A DNA stretch of 64,000 bases, taken from contig JAFOLH010000014.1 in the NCBI GenBank assembly GCA_017419405.1, forward strand, positions 186,001 to 250,000, given 5' to 3'. The notes beneath the pieces were generated by a model. It was not told the DNA's origin. It made no database searches and worked only from the letters and a program-made list of their open reading frames with translations. The DNA comes from Renibacterium sp. GTDB lineage: Bacteria > Actinomycetota > Actinomycetes > Actinomycetales > Micrococcaceae. Shown in pieces: positions 9,191 through 16,600 of the stretch (position 1 is the stretch's first letter; the number at the start of each line of letters is the position of its first letter). The translations under genes and the position numbers were made by a program.

Positions 9191-10509
9191 GACCAGACGT
9201 TCTGGAACACGGCCTCACGCCACACTGGACCATCCGGATAGCTGAACTGTTCGAGCGAGTCGCGCTTCATCTCGGTTCCGGCACCGGGTGCCTGCGGCGG
9301 CCAGTAGTTGCCGGCCCGGAGCTCGATCGGGGTCACGAAATGCTCGTGCAGGTGGGTCACCGCCTCGATCATCCGATCGGTTTTGCTGCCGGACACCGCG
9401 ACGAAATCGAACATCGACAGGTGCTGCACCGCTTCGCAGAGGCCGACGCCTCCGGCGTGCGGGCAGACCGGGACCTGGAACTTGGCGGCAAGCAGCAGAA
9501 TCGCGATGTTTTCGTTGACCCCGGCCACCCGGGTCGCATCGATTTGCAAGATCTGCAGCGACTGCGCCTGCAGCATCTGCTTGAACACGATGCGGTTCTG
9601 CACGTGTTCTCCGGTAGCCACCGGGATCGGCGCGATCCCCCGCGCAATCGCGGCATGGCCCAAGATGTCGTCCGGACTGGTCGGCTCCTCGACCCAGGCG
9701 ATGTCGAAGGGGGCCAGCCGTTTCACCCATTCGATCGCTTCGGCGACGTCCCAGCGCTGGTTCGCGTCCACCGCGATCCGGATGTCCGGTCCGACCGTTT
9801 CCCGGGCGAGCCGGAGCCGGCGGACGTCGTCGTCGACATCGGCGCCGACCTTGAGCTTGATCTGCGCATAGCCGTCGGCAACTGCCTCGCGGGCCAGCCG
9901 GACCAGTTTCTCATCGGAGTAGCCCAGCCAACCCGGCGTCGTGGTGTAGCCCGGATAGCCCTCGGCGACCAACCGCTGCTCCCGTTCCGCCCGCCCGGGT
10001 TCGGCGGCCCGCAGGATCTGCAGCGCTTCTTCCGGGGTGAGCGCATCGCTGAGATAGCGGAAATCGACCAGTCCCACGAGCTCCTCAGGACTCATCCTGG
10101 ACAGCAACTGCCACAACGGCAGGCCGGCACGCTTGGCCTTCAAGTCCCACAAGGCATTGACCACCGCACCGATCGCCATGTGCATCACGCCCTTTTCCGG
10201 GCCCAGCCAACGCAGCTGCGAATCATGCACGAATTCGCGCCAGACGGCGCCCATGTCATCGAGCATCGGCTCGACTTCGCGCTCCAGCAACATCGGTGAA
10301 AGCGCGGCGATGGCCGCCGCTTCGACTTCGTTCCCCCGGCCGATCGTGAACACGAAGCCGTGCCCCTCGAGCCCGTCCGCGGCATCGGTGCGGATCCGCA
10401 GATAGGCCGCCGAATAGTCCGGATCGGCGTTCATCGCATCTGACCCGTCGAGTTCCTTAGACGTGGGGAATCGAACATCGGATACGTCGAGGGCAATGAT
10501 TCGGCTCAA
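9187..10509 (-). CDS. fucD: L-fuconate dehydratase (enolase superfamily)
   Basis: Mandelate-racemase branch of the enolase superfamily, 440 residues. It dehydrates L-fuconate to 2-keto-3-deoxy-L-fuconate. Visible catalytic residues are Lys218/Lys220 in IKLK, metal ligands Asp248 (VDANQ), Glu274 (WVEEP) and Glu301 (TGEH), and the Asp324/His351 dyad ([13 protein letters not shown]). These fall at the positions I recall for the characterised Xanthomonas fuconate dehydratase. The stretch [13 protein letters not shown] is also typical of the family. It is the first gene of the minus-strand fucose operon and diverges from the hydrolase/SDR pair across a 141-base promoter region. Confidence 0.93.
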   Translation of the reverse strand: MSRIIALDVSDVRFPTSKELDGSDAMNADPDYSAAYLRIRTDAADGLEGHGFVFTIGRGNEVEAAAIAALSPMLLEREVEPMLDDMGAVWREFVHDSQLRWLGPEKGVMHMAIGAVVNALWDLKAKRAGLPLWQLLSRMSPEELVGLVDFRYLSDALTPEEALQILRAAEPGRAEREQRLVAEGYPGYTTTPGWLGYSDEKLVRLAREAVADGYAQIKLKVGADVDDDVRRLRLARETVGPDIRIAVDANQRWDVAEAIEWVKRLAPFDIAWVEEPTSPDDILGHAAIARGIAPIPVATGEHVQNRIVFKQMLQAQSLQILQIDATRVAGVNENIAILLLAAKFQVPVCPHAGGVGLCEAVQHLSMFDFVAVSGSKTDRMIEAVTHLHEHFVTPIELRAGNYWPPQAPGAGTEMKRDSLEQFSYPDGPVWREAVFQNVWS

Positions 10510-10532
10510 AACTGGGCTCCCAAAGTAATACT

Positions 10533-10548
10533 TGTGATTCCACTCACA
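10533..10548. promoter_or_regulatory. CRP/GlxR-type box in the divergent fuc promoter
   Basis: TGTGATTCCACTCACA is a perfect TGTGA-N6-TCACA match to the CRP/GlxR consensus. It lies 24 bases upstream of fucD and about 100 bases upstream of the FAH gene, so it could serve both directions. Carbon-status control of fucose use is the inference; binding itself is not shown. Confidence 0.7.
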
Positions 10549-10552
10549 CTAA

Positions 10553-10563
10553 ACATCCGATGT
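10553..10563. promoter_or_regulatory. Short palindrome, candidate GntR operator
   Basis: ACATCCGATGT is a perfect 5-1-5 palindrome just next to the CRP-type box in the fucD/FAH divergent promoter. A near copy (ACATCGGATAC) occurs inside the start of fucD. Binding by the FadR-type regulator at 2532-3221 is plausible but not demonstrable here. Confidence 0.4.
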
Positions 10564-10650
10564 ATAGCTTGTCAATCATGGGTAGACGGGTAGTATCGTG
10601 CTCAAAAGCACGGAAAACTTCCGACCTTACGAAACGTCAAGAAAGCAGCG

Positions 10651-11541
10651 ATGAAACTTCTGCGGATTGGTCCCCCCGGCGACGAGTCTTGGGCGGTGCT
10701 GGCCCCGGACCGCTCCGGCGCCGAACGGCTCTGGGCGGCGAGCACGGTTCTGGCCGACGGCGAACCAGCCTTCACGCCTGCGGCCCTGGCCCGGATCCGG
10801 GCCGCCCTGGCCGACGGAACCCTGCCGCAATCGGCCTCGGACCCCGCTGTGGTCCGGCTCGGCAGTCCGATCCCCCGGCCGGGCAGCATCATCTGCGTCG
10901 GCATGAACTATGTGGCGCACGCTGCCGAATCCGGAGCCCGGCCGCCGCAGATCCCGGTGCTTTTCCTCAAGCCGGCGAATACTGCGGCCGGTCCTTTCGA
11001 TGCCGCACCGATCCCGCCTCTGGCGCAGAAGTACGACTGGGAGGTGGAACTGGGCGTGGTGATCGGTTCGCCGCTCAGCTATGCCGCCTCGACCGACGAG
11101 GCCATGGCCGCCGTCGCCGGGTACTTGGTGGCCAATGACCTTTCCGAACGGGAGTACCAGATCCCCGGCGAAGCCGGTCAGTGGACCAAAGGGAAATCCC
11201 TGCCGGCCTCGACCCCGCTGGGCCCATGGTTCGTCCCGGCGGATGAGCTCGACGTCGGCAATCTGCGCCTGCGCAGTTGGGTCAACGGCGAGCCGAGGCA
11301 GGATTCCAACACTGCGGACATGATTTTCGACGTGCCCACCCTGGTGCACCATGCGAGCCAGTACATGTCGCTGGAACCCGGCGATGTGGTCTTGACCGGC
11401 ACGCCGGAAGGCGTGGCCCTCTCCGGCCGTTTCCCGTACCTGCAAACCGGCGATGTGGTGGAAATGGAAATCGAAGGCCTCGGCCGGATGCGGCAGGAGT
11501 TCTACCGGGCCGGATCGCCACGGACGTCGTCGGAAGCCTAG
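10651..11541 (+). CDS. FAH-family hydrolase, probable 2,4-diketo-3-deoxy-L-fuconate hydrolase
   Basis: Fumarylacetoacetate-hydrolase fold of 296 residues. The C-terminal catalytic domain starts near residue 72 (GSIICVGMNYVAHAAE). Metal-binding acids sit in YDWEVELGVVIG and in the NDLSEREYQ segment, and the C-terminal stretch GDVVLTGTPEGVA is diagnostic. In the oxidative fucose pathway this family cleaves 2,4-diketo-3-deoxy-L-fuconate to pyruvate and L-lactate. It is first in a two-gene unit with the SDR 13 bases downstream, divergent from fucD. FAH enzymes are versatile, so the substrate is assigned from neighbours. Confidence 0.87.
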   Translation: MKLLRIGPPGDESWAVLAPDRSGAERLWAASTVLADGEPAFTPAALARIRAALADGTLPQSASDPAVVRLGSPIPRPGSIICVGMNYVAHAAESGARPPQIPVLFLKPANTAAGPFDAAPIPPLAQKYDWEVELGVVIGSPLSYAASTDEAMAAVAGYLVANDLSEREYQIPGEAGQWTKGKSLPASTPLGPWFVPADELDVGNLRLRSWVNGEPRQDSNTADMIFDVPTLVHHASQYMSLEPGDVVLTGTPEGVALSGRFPYLQTGDVVEMEIEGLGRMRQEFYRAGSPRTSSEA

Positions 11542-11554
11542 GCAAGGAGCAGAA

Positions 11555-12352
11555 ATGAGTGCAGTAACCATCGATCCGGCCAGCGCTGGAAATGCACCCG
11601 GCGAAATGCAGGGATTGGTAGCCGCTGTCAGCGGCGGCGCTTCCGGAATCGGCGCCGCGATCGCCGCCCGCCTGCAATCCCTGGGCGCGCAGGTCGCAGT
11701 GCTGGATTTGCGCGCCGCCGACCTGCCGGAAGGCCAGTTCGGCGTGCGCTGCGACGTCTCCGACGATGCTTCGGTCCGGGCCGCGGTCGCCGCAGTCACC
11801 GAACGCTTCGGCCGGCTGGATATTCTGGCCAACAATGCCGGCATCGGTGCCCAGGGCACGGTCGAAGACAACCCCGACGACGAATGGCACCGGGTCTGGG
11901 ACATCAACGTGCTCGGCATGGTCCGGCTCAGCCGCGCCGCGCTGCCCTGGCTGCGGAAGTCGCCGTCGGCCGCGATCGTGAACACCTGCTCCATCGCAGC
12001 CACCGCTGGATTGCCGCAGCGGGCGCTCTACAGCGCGTCCAAGGGCGCCGTGCTGTCGCTGACCCTGGCCATGGCCGCGGACCATCTGCGTGAAGGCATC
12101 CGGGTCAACTGCGTCAATCCGGGCACCGCGGACACGCCGTGGATCGGGAACCTGCTCAGCAAAGCCGACGACCCGGAGGCCGAGCGGGCCGCGTTGAACG
12201 CCCGGCAACCCTCAGGCAGGCTGGTCACCGCGGACGAGGTCGCCGGAGCCGTCGCCTACCTGGCCAGCCCGCGCTCCGGCTCCACCAGCGGAACCTCGCT
12301 CGCCGTCGACGGCGGCATGCAGGGGCTGCGCTTGCGGCCGGCAGGTTCCTGA
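11555..12352 (+). CDS. Short-chain dehydrogenase, probable 2-keto-3-deoxy-L-fuconate dehydrogenase
   Basis: Classical SDR of 265 residues. The ATG at 11555 follows AAGGAG, and the longer upstream frame is overlap with the FAH gene. The cofactor loop GGASGIG is at 27-33, then NNAG, the catalytic Ser in NTCSIA, and YSASK supplying Tyr and Lys. After the active site come PGTADTPW and the C-terminal GTSLAVDGG. It would oxidise 2-keto-3-deoxy-L-fuconate with NAD(P) to the 2,4-diketo acid used by the preceding FAH hydrolase. L-fucose dehydrogenases of the SDR class also exist, so it could instead catalyse the first step. Confidence 0.87.
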   Translation: MSAVTIDPASAGNAPGEMQGLVAAVSGGASGIGAAIAARLQSLGAQVAVLDLRAADLPEGQFGVRCDVSDDASVRAAVAAVTERFGRLDILANNAGIGAQGTVEDNPDDEWHRVWDINVLGMVRLSRAALPWLRKSPSAAIVNTCSIAATAGLPQRALYSASKGAVLSLTLAMAADHLREGIRVNCVNPGTADTPWIGNLLSKADDPEAERAALNARQPSGRLVTADEVAGAVAYLASPRSGSTSGTSLAVDGGMQGLRLRPAGS

Positions 12353-12427
12353 CCAAGCTTCGGTAGGCGTTTCCCGGAGCCGCCTGGGACAATGGAGGTT
12401 CGCGCCCCCGGGGGAAAGGCCACCGCA

Positions 12428-12640
12428 ATGGACGAGACCGTCAAAGAACTGCTCAAGCAGAAGGACGGACTGAGCTTCGGCTACCGGTTCTTCTGGCGAT
12501 TGCAGTACACCGCATTGGGCTTCTTCGGTCCGCCTGACTACGGTTCCGGAGGTGGTCCGCGCGGCGAATTGATCCGTTCCCGGACCGCAAAGGTCGAACA
12601 GATCAGATCGGCGAAGCGGGAGCCGGGCGCAGCGGAGTAA
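12428..12640 (+). CDS. Small conserved-looking hypothetical protein
   Basis: A 70-residue soluble protein starting MDETVKELLKQKDGLSFG. The ATG at 12428 is preceded by GGGGGAAAGG. The N-terminus is charged and helical; the centre is aromatic (YRFFWRLQYTALGFFGPPDYG), followed by a glycine-rich turn and a basic C-terminus. Codon use resembles the neighbours. I do not recognise a family. The gene lies 75 bases after the SDR and 200 bases before the response regulator and may be unrelated to either. Confidence 0.6.
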   Translation: MDETVKELLKQKDGLSFGYRFFWRLQYTALGFFGPPDYGSGGGPRGELIRSRTAKVEQIRSAKREPGAAE

Positions 12641-12841
12641 CCGCCGGTTTCCGGGCGATGGCCGTGGTCCGCACGGCTGCGAATGCTTTAAACCGGTCAC
12701 AGTCTGCGCCGGCTGTTGCCGGGTTCGCTTGATTTTTGGCGGATATCTCCGGCAATCGCGGAAAGTCGACGACGCACCTTGGGTTACCGTTTATGCCAAG
12801 GGGTTAGCTGCCCTCCGACGCGCCGGCAAGGAGACATCACC

Positions 12842-13534
12842 GTGGCCAAGATCCTGATCGTGGAAGACGATCCTGACATCAATGCGGCCTTCCGGCTGGC
12901 CTTGAGCCAGCGCGGGCACAGTGTGGACGGCTGCTTCCTGGGCGCCGAGGGCGAGGCCGCGGCACGCAGCGACAACCCGCCGGACCTGCTGATCCTCGAC
13001 TTGATGCTGCCGGACCTGGACGGCGTGCAGATCTGCCGGATGATCCGGCAATACAGCACCGTCCCGATCATCATGATGACCGCGCGCGGCGATGACACGG
13101 ATGTGGTGCTTGGCCTGGAGGCCGGAGCCGACGACTATGTGGTCAAGCCCGTGGAACCGGCGATCCTGGACGCCCGGATCCGGGCAGTGCTGCGGCGCGG
13201 AACCGTGGAACCCGTTCCGGAACAGCCGGCGATCGAGAAATTCGGCAGCTTGCGGATCGATCGGGACGCCCTGCAAGTGAGCAAGAACGGCGAACCGCTG
13301 CAGCTCTCGCCGACCGAAATCCGGCTGTTGCTCGAACTCTCTAAACACCCGGGCCAGGTGCAGAGCCGGGAACAATTGCTGCGCAGCGTCTGGGGCACGG
13401 AATACCTTTTGGAATCCCGGATGGTCGACGCCTCGGTGCAACGCCTGCGCAGCAAGATCGAAGACCAACCCTCCCGCCCGGAAATCATCGTCACGGTCCG
13501 CGGTTTCGGATACCGCTTCGACACGAAAAAATGA
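12842..13534 (+). CDS. OmpR-type response regulator
   Basis: The receiver domain (1-115) has the acidic pocket EDD at 8-10, phospho-acceptor Asp53 (LLILDLMLPD), Thr in MMTARG and Lys in DDYVVKP. The C-terminal winged-helix domain is of OmpR type (LSPTEIRLLLEL, VDASVQRLRSKI, TVRGFGYRF). The GTG at 12842 behind AAGGAG is the right start because the receiver begins immediately with AKILIVEDD; the frame upstream of it is spurious. It overlaps the kinase gene by four bases. The following penicillin-binding lipoprotein suggests a cell-envelope role, which is an inference. Confidence 0.92.
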   Translation: MAKILIVEDDPDINAAFRLALSQRGHSVDGCFLGAEGEAAARSDNPPDLLILDLMLPDLDGVQICRMIRQYSTVPIIMMTARGDDTDVVLGLEAGADDYVVKPVEPAILDARIRAVLRRGTVEPVPEQPAIEKFGSLRIDRDALQVSKNGEPLQLSPTEIRLLLELSKHPGQVQSREQLLRSVWGTEYLLESRMVDASVQRLRSKIEDQPSRPEIIVTVRGFGYRFDTKK

Positions 13535-14967
13535 CTTTTCTGCGCAGATTGCTCAGCAGCCTGGGCTTCCGCCTGGCGCTGGGCTTCGCGCTGATCGCGG
13601 CGATCTCGGCCGGAGCCACCGGCGCGGTCACCACCTGGTCCGCGCGCGACAACATCCTCGAGGCGGAACAAAACCGCCTGATTGGTGATTTCAACCGGAT
13701 GTTCGCCGAGTTGCCGAACGAAATCGGCGACCCCTACCTGAACGACACGCCGAACCGGGCCCAATTCATCTTGGACGGAATTCGAAACCAACTCCGCGGG
13801 CCGATGGGTGCGGAAATCCTGGGAACCGGCCAATTCGTCGGCAATCTCAGCCCCGACGCGGTTCCGGAGAGCATCCGTGCGGCGTCGGTTCCGGGCAACC
13901 AACCACTGTATCTTCGGACCCGGGACGGCGGTTCCGCCGCGTTCAGCGTCGCTCAGGCCAAAGAAATTCAGTTCTACACCGGGGCCGGCACCGTGGCGAG
14001 CTACCCGGTGCTGGTCTACGCGAGCTACCCGTTGAACAAACAAGAACAACAAATCAACGGGCTCACCACGCAGACCGCGCTGCTGACGCTTTCGGTCGGC
14101 GTCGCAGCGGCCTTCGTCGGCGTGCTGCTCTCCCGGCAGGTGCTCCGGCCGATCACGGCGCTGCGCCGCGCCGTGGACCGGTTCGGCCGGTCGCCGACCC
14201 CGGTCCGGCTCAGGGCCAGCGGAGTCCGCGAACTCGGCGGCTTGATCGACAGCTTCAACCACACCTCCGGCCAGCTGCACCGGACCGTCGCCGAGCTCAC
14301 CGAATCCGAAAAACGGGCCCGCCGCTTCGTCGCCGACGTATCGCACGAACTGCGCACGCCGACCGCCGCCATGGTCGCCGCTGCGGACACCTTGGACAAT
14401 CCCGCAACGGCCCCGGAGCAGCTGGCCCAAGCCGGCCGGGTCACCGCCTCGGCGGCCCGGCGGCTCGCGAAACTCACCGAGGACCTGCTGGAGATTTCGC
14501 GCTTCGACGCCGGTCAGATCGCCTTGCAGCCGGTTGGGTTCGACGCCGTCGAACGGCTCGGCCTGTTGATCGCCGAACGCGGTTGGCCGCAAGTTTCGAT
14601 CTCGGCGGCCCAAGAACTGCGGGTCCGCCTGGATGCCCGGCGCTTCGACGTGATCGCGGCGAACCTGATCGGCAACGCGCTGAGCCATGGCGGCGCCCCG
14701 GTCGACGTCGTGCTCGAGGCCACGGAAAGCCGGTTGCGCCTCGAGGTCGTCGACCACGGCACCGGCATCGCCGCCGATGACCTTCCCTTGCTCTTCGACC
14801 GGTTCTTCAAATCCGATCAGTCGCGCAGCCGCGGCGGTACCGGCCTGGGCTTGGCCCTGGTCGCGGAGAACACCGCGCTCCTGGGCGGTTCAGTCCAGGT
14901 GCAGAGCAGCCCGGGACGGACCGTCTTCACGGTGGAACTGCCTTTTGCCGGAGACGCCGAAGAGTAG
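13531..14967 (+). CDS. Sensor histidine kinase
   Basis: Partner of the preceding regulator, 478 residues. Membrane segments lie at about 13-33 and 183-203 and enclose an extracytoplasmic sensor of roughly 150 residues. A HAMP linker follows, then the phospho-acceptor box FVADVSHELRTP with His272, and the HATPase domain with N (IGNALSHGG), G1 (DHGTGIAADD) and G2 (GGTGLGLAL) boxes. ATGA overlap with the response regulator gives translational coupling. The general layout resembles AfsQ2-like actinobacterial kinases; the signal is unknown. Confidence 0.92.
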   Translation: MTFLRRLLSSLGFRLALGFALIAAISAGATGAVTTWSARDNILEAEQNRLIGDFNRMFAELPNEIGDPYLNDTPNRAQFILDGIRNQLRGPMGAEILGTGQFVGNLSPDAVPESIRAASVPGNQPLYLRTRDGGSAAFSVAQAKEIQFYTGAGTVASYPVLVYASYPLNKQEQQINGLTTQTALLTLSVGVAAAFVGVLLSRQVLRPITALRRAVDRFGRSPTPVRLRASGVRELGGLIDSFNHTSGQLHRTVAELTESEKRARRFVADVSHELRTPTAAMVAAADTLDNPATAPEQLAQAGRVTASAARRLAKLTEDLLEISRFDAGQIALQPVGFDAVERLGLLIAERGWPQVSISAAQELRVRLDARRFDVIAANLIGNALSHGGAPVDVVLEATESRLRLEVVDHGTGIAADDLPLLFDRFFKSDQSRSRGGTGLGLALVAENTALLGGSVQVQSSPGRTVFTVELPFAGDAEE

Positions 14968-15039
14968 CCGGCACCAGCTGTTTCACAACGGTTACCCGGC
15001 TGAAGCACAACTCGGAAATCCGCTCCATAGCGTGGAAGT

Positions 15040-16011
15040 ATGAAAATCCGGATTCCACTCCAGAGCCTGCTGGCCGGCGTACTCATCGCCGCACTCGCGG
15101 CCTGCGCTCCGGGCCCGGCCGCGAGCGGCGATGGCCCGAATGCTGCGGCGGTCGGCGCAGGCCCGGCAGCTTCGGGCCAATCGTGGGGTCGGATGCTCGA
15201 CTGGCCGACCGCCGCCGCAAGCATCATGCAACAGGGCGGCGACGCTCCGCTGCTCAACCAGAGCGGCCAAAGGCCGGCACCGATCGCCAGCGCCGCCAAA
15301 ATCATCACCGCGCTGACCCTGCTGGCGGAGCATCCGATCGGCCCGGGGGAACCCGGTCCGTCGATCGACCTGGATTCCTCCGACGTGAAACGGTATGAGG
15401 CGTACCGGCAAATCGACGGTTCAGTCCTTCCGGTCTACTCGGGCATGCGATTGACGCTGCGCGAGGCTCTGGCGGCGATGCTCCTGCCTTCGGCCAACAA
15501 CATCGCGGACACGCTCGCCGTCTGGGCCTTCGGCAGTCTGGCGAAATACCGAGCTGTGGCACAGCAAAGAGTCACCGAGTTGAAACTTGGATCGACCACG
15601 GTCGGCCTCGACGCCAGCGGCTTCGATCCTTCGACCACCAGCACCGCGCACGACTTGGCGCTGCTGGCATCCGCCGCCATGGACTCTCCGGTGATCGCGG
15701 ATCTGGTGGCCCGGACCAGTTTCGACATCGAAGGCTACGGACCGGTGCAGAACACCAACTCGTTGCTCGGCAGCAACGGCGTGATCGGGCTGAAGACCGG
15801 AACCAGCAATCAGGCCCGCGGGGTGTTCCTGTTCGCCGCAAAGGCCACTGTGGACGGCCGGCCGACGGTCTTGGTCGGCGCGGTCCAGGGAGCCGGCGAG
15901 CGTGCCCAGGATGCCATCGAGCAGGCTCGGAAACTGCTCGGCTCGATTCGCGATGGATCCGCTCCGGACCAGCCAGCAATGGCTCAGACCGGGCCGGCGG
16001 TGCGGCGATGA
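15040..16011 (+). CDS. D-alanyl-D-alanine carboxypeptidase-like lipoprotein (peptidase S11)
   Basis: Low-molecular-mass penicillin-binding protein of 323 residues. The lipobox LAAC gives anchor Cys22. All three active-site motifs are present: Ser84-x-x-Lys87 in PIASAAKIIT, SANN in LLPSANNIAD, and KTG in GLKTGTSNQA. It trims the terminal D-Ala from peptidoglycan stem peptides outside the cell. It lies 72 bases after the histidine kinase and overlaps the next gene by four bases, so the pair is probably an envelope operon possibly controlled by the two-component system. No C-terminal amphipathic membrane helix is evident; the lipid anchor would replace it. Confidence 0.88.
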   Translation: MKIRIPLQSLLAGVLIAALAACAPGPAASGDGPNAAAVGAGPAASGQSWGRMLDWPTAAASIMQQGGDAPLLNQSGQRPAPIASAAKIITALTLLAEHPIGPGEPGPSIDLDSSDVKRYEAYRQIDGSVLPVYSGMRLTLREALAAMLLPSANNIADTLAVWAFGSLAKYRAVAQQRVTELKLGSTTVGLDASGFDPSTTSTAHDLALLASAAMDSPVIADLVARTSFDIEGYGPVQNTNSLLGSNGVIGLKTGTSNQARGVFLFAAKATVDGRPTVLVGAVQGAGERAQDAIEQARKLLGSIRDGSAPDQPAMAQTGPAVRR

Positions 16012-16580
16012 GCCCGACGGACAGCACTGCGGAGCTGAAGGAAAAACATGACGGCGCCGTTGCGGCCCGGCAATTCCTCCTGTTCCTCTCAGGGGCAGCC
16101 CTGATCGGCGCGTTGCTGTCGGCAGGCCTCGGGCTGGGACTCGGAAAAATGCTTCCCGCAGCGAAAGCGACGGCCCTGAGTTGCCCCACAGATGCCCAAG
16201 ATCCGGTGGCGCCGGCCGCGGTCAAGCTGACGGTTTACAATTCGACGTCGGTCAGCGGATTGGCTGCAAGCACCTCGCAGCAGTTGAAAGACGCCGGGAT
16301 GACCGTGTTCAAGGTCGGCGACAAAGCCGCGCCCAGCGGCATCGATCAGCAGCAGCTCACGAAGACCGGCGGCGGCAAAGCTCCGCAGGTGGTCATCGCA
16401 GTATCCGGGAATGCGCTGAAAACTGCGGCCACGTTGCAAGGGTTCTTTCCCGAATCGTTGGTGCTGCTCCGCAGCGGACCCATCTCTGCCGTCGATGTCT
16501 ATCTGATCGCGGACAAACCGACATTCCAAGCCGAGGCGCGTCGCGAAGCGCGGGTGCTCAAGTGCGCATCCACCGGTTGA
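16008..16580 (+). CDS. Membrane protein with LytR C-terminal (LytR_C) domain
   Basis: 190 residues. A short cytoplasmic tail is followed by one membrane segment at about 22-48 and an extracytoplasmic LytR_C-like domain beginning near residue 72 (VKLTVYNSTSVSGLAAS), ending with VDVYLIADKPTF. LytR_C domains occur alone or at the end of cell-wall ligases (LCP proteins) in actinobacteria, but no ligase domain is present here. ATGA overlap with the S11 peptidase indicates co-translation and an envelope function. The exact role is unknown. Confidence 0.78.
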   Translation: MSPTDSTAELKEKHDGAVAARQFLLFLSGAALIGALLSAGLGLGLGKMLPAAKATALSCPTDAQDPVAPAAVKLTVYNSTSVSGLAASTSQQLKDAGMTVFKVGDKAAPSGIDQQQLTKTGGGKAPQVVIAVSGNALKTAATLQGFFPESLVLLRSGPISAVDVYLIADKPTFQAEARREARVLKCASTG

Positions 16581-16600
16581 ATTCCAAAGGGTCGGAATCG

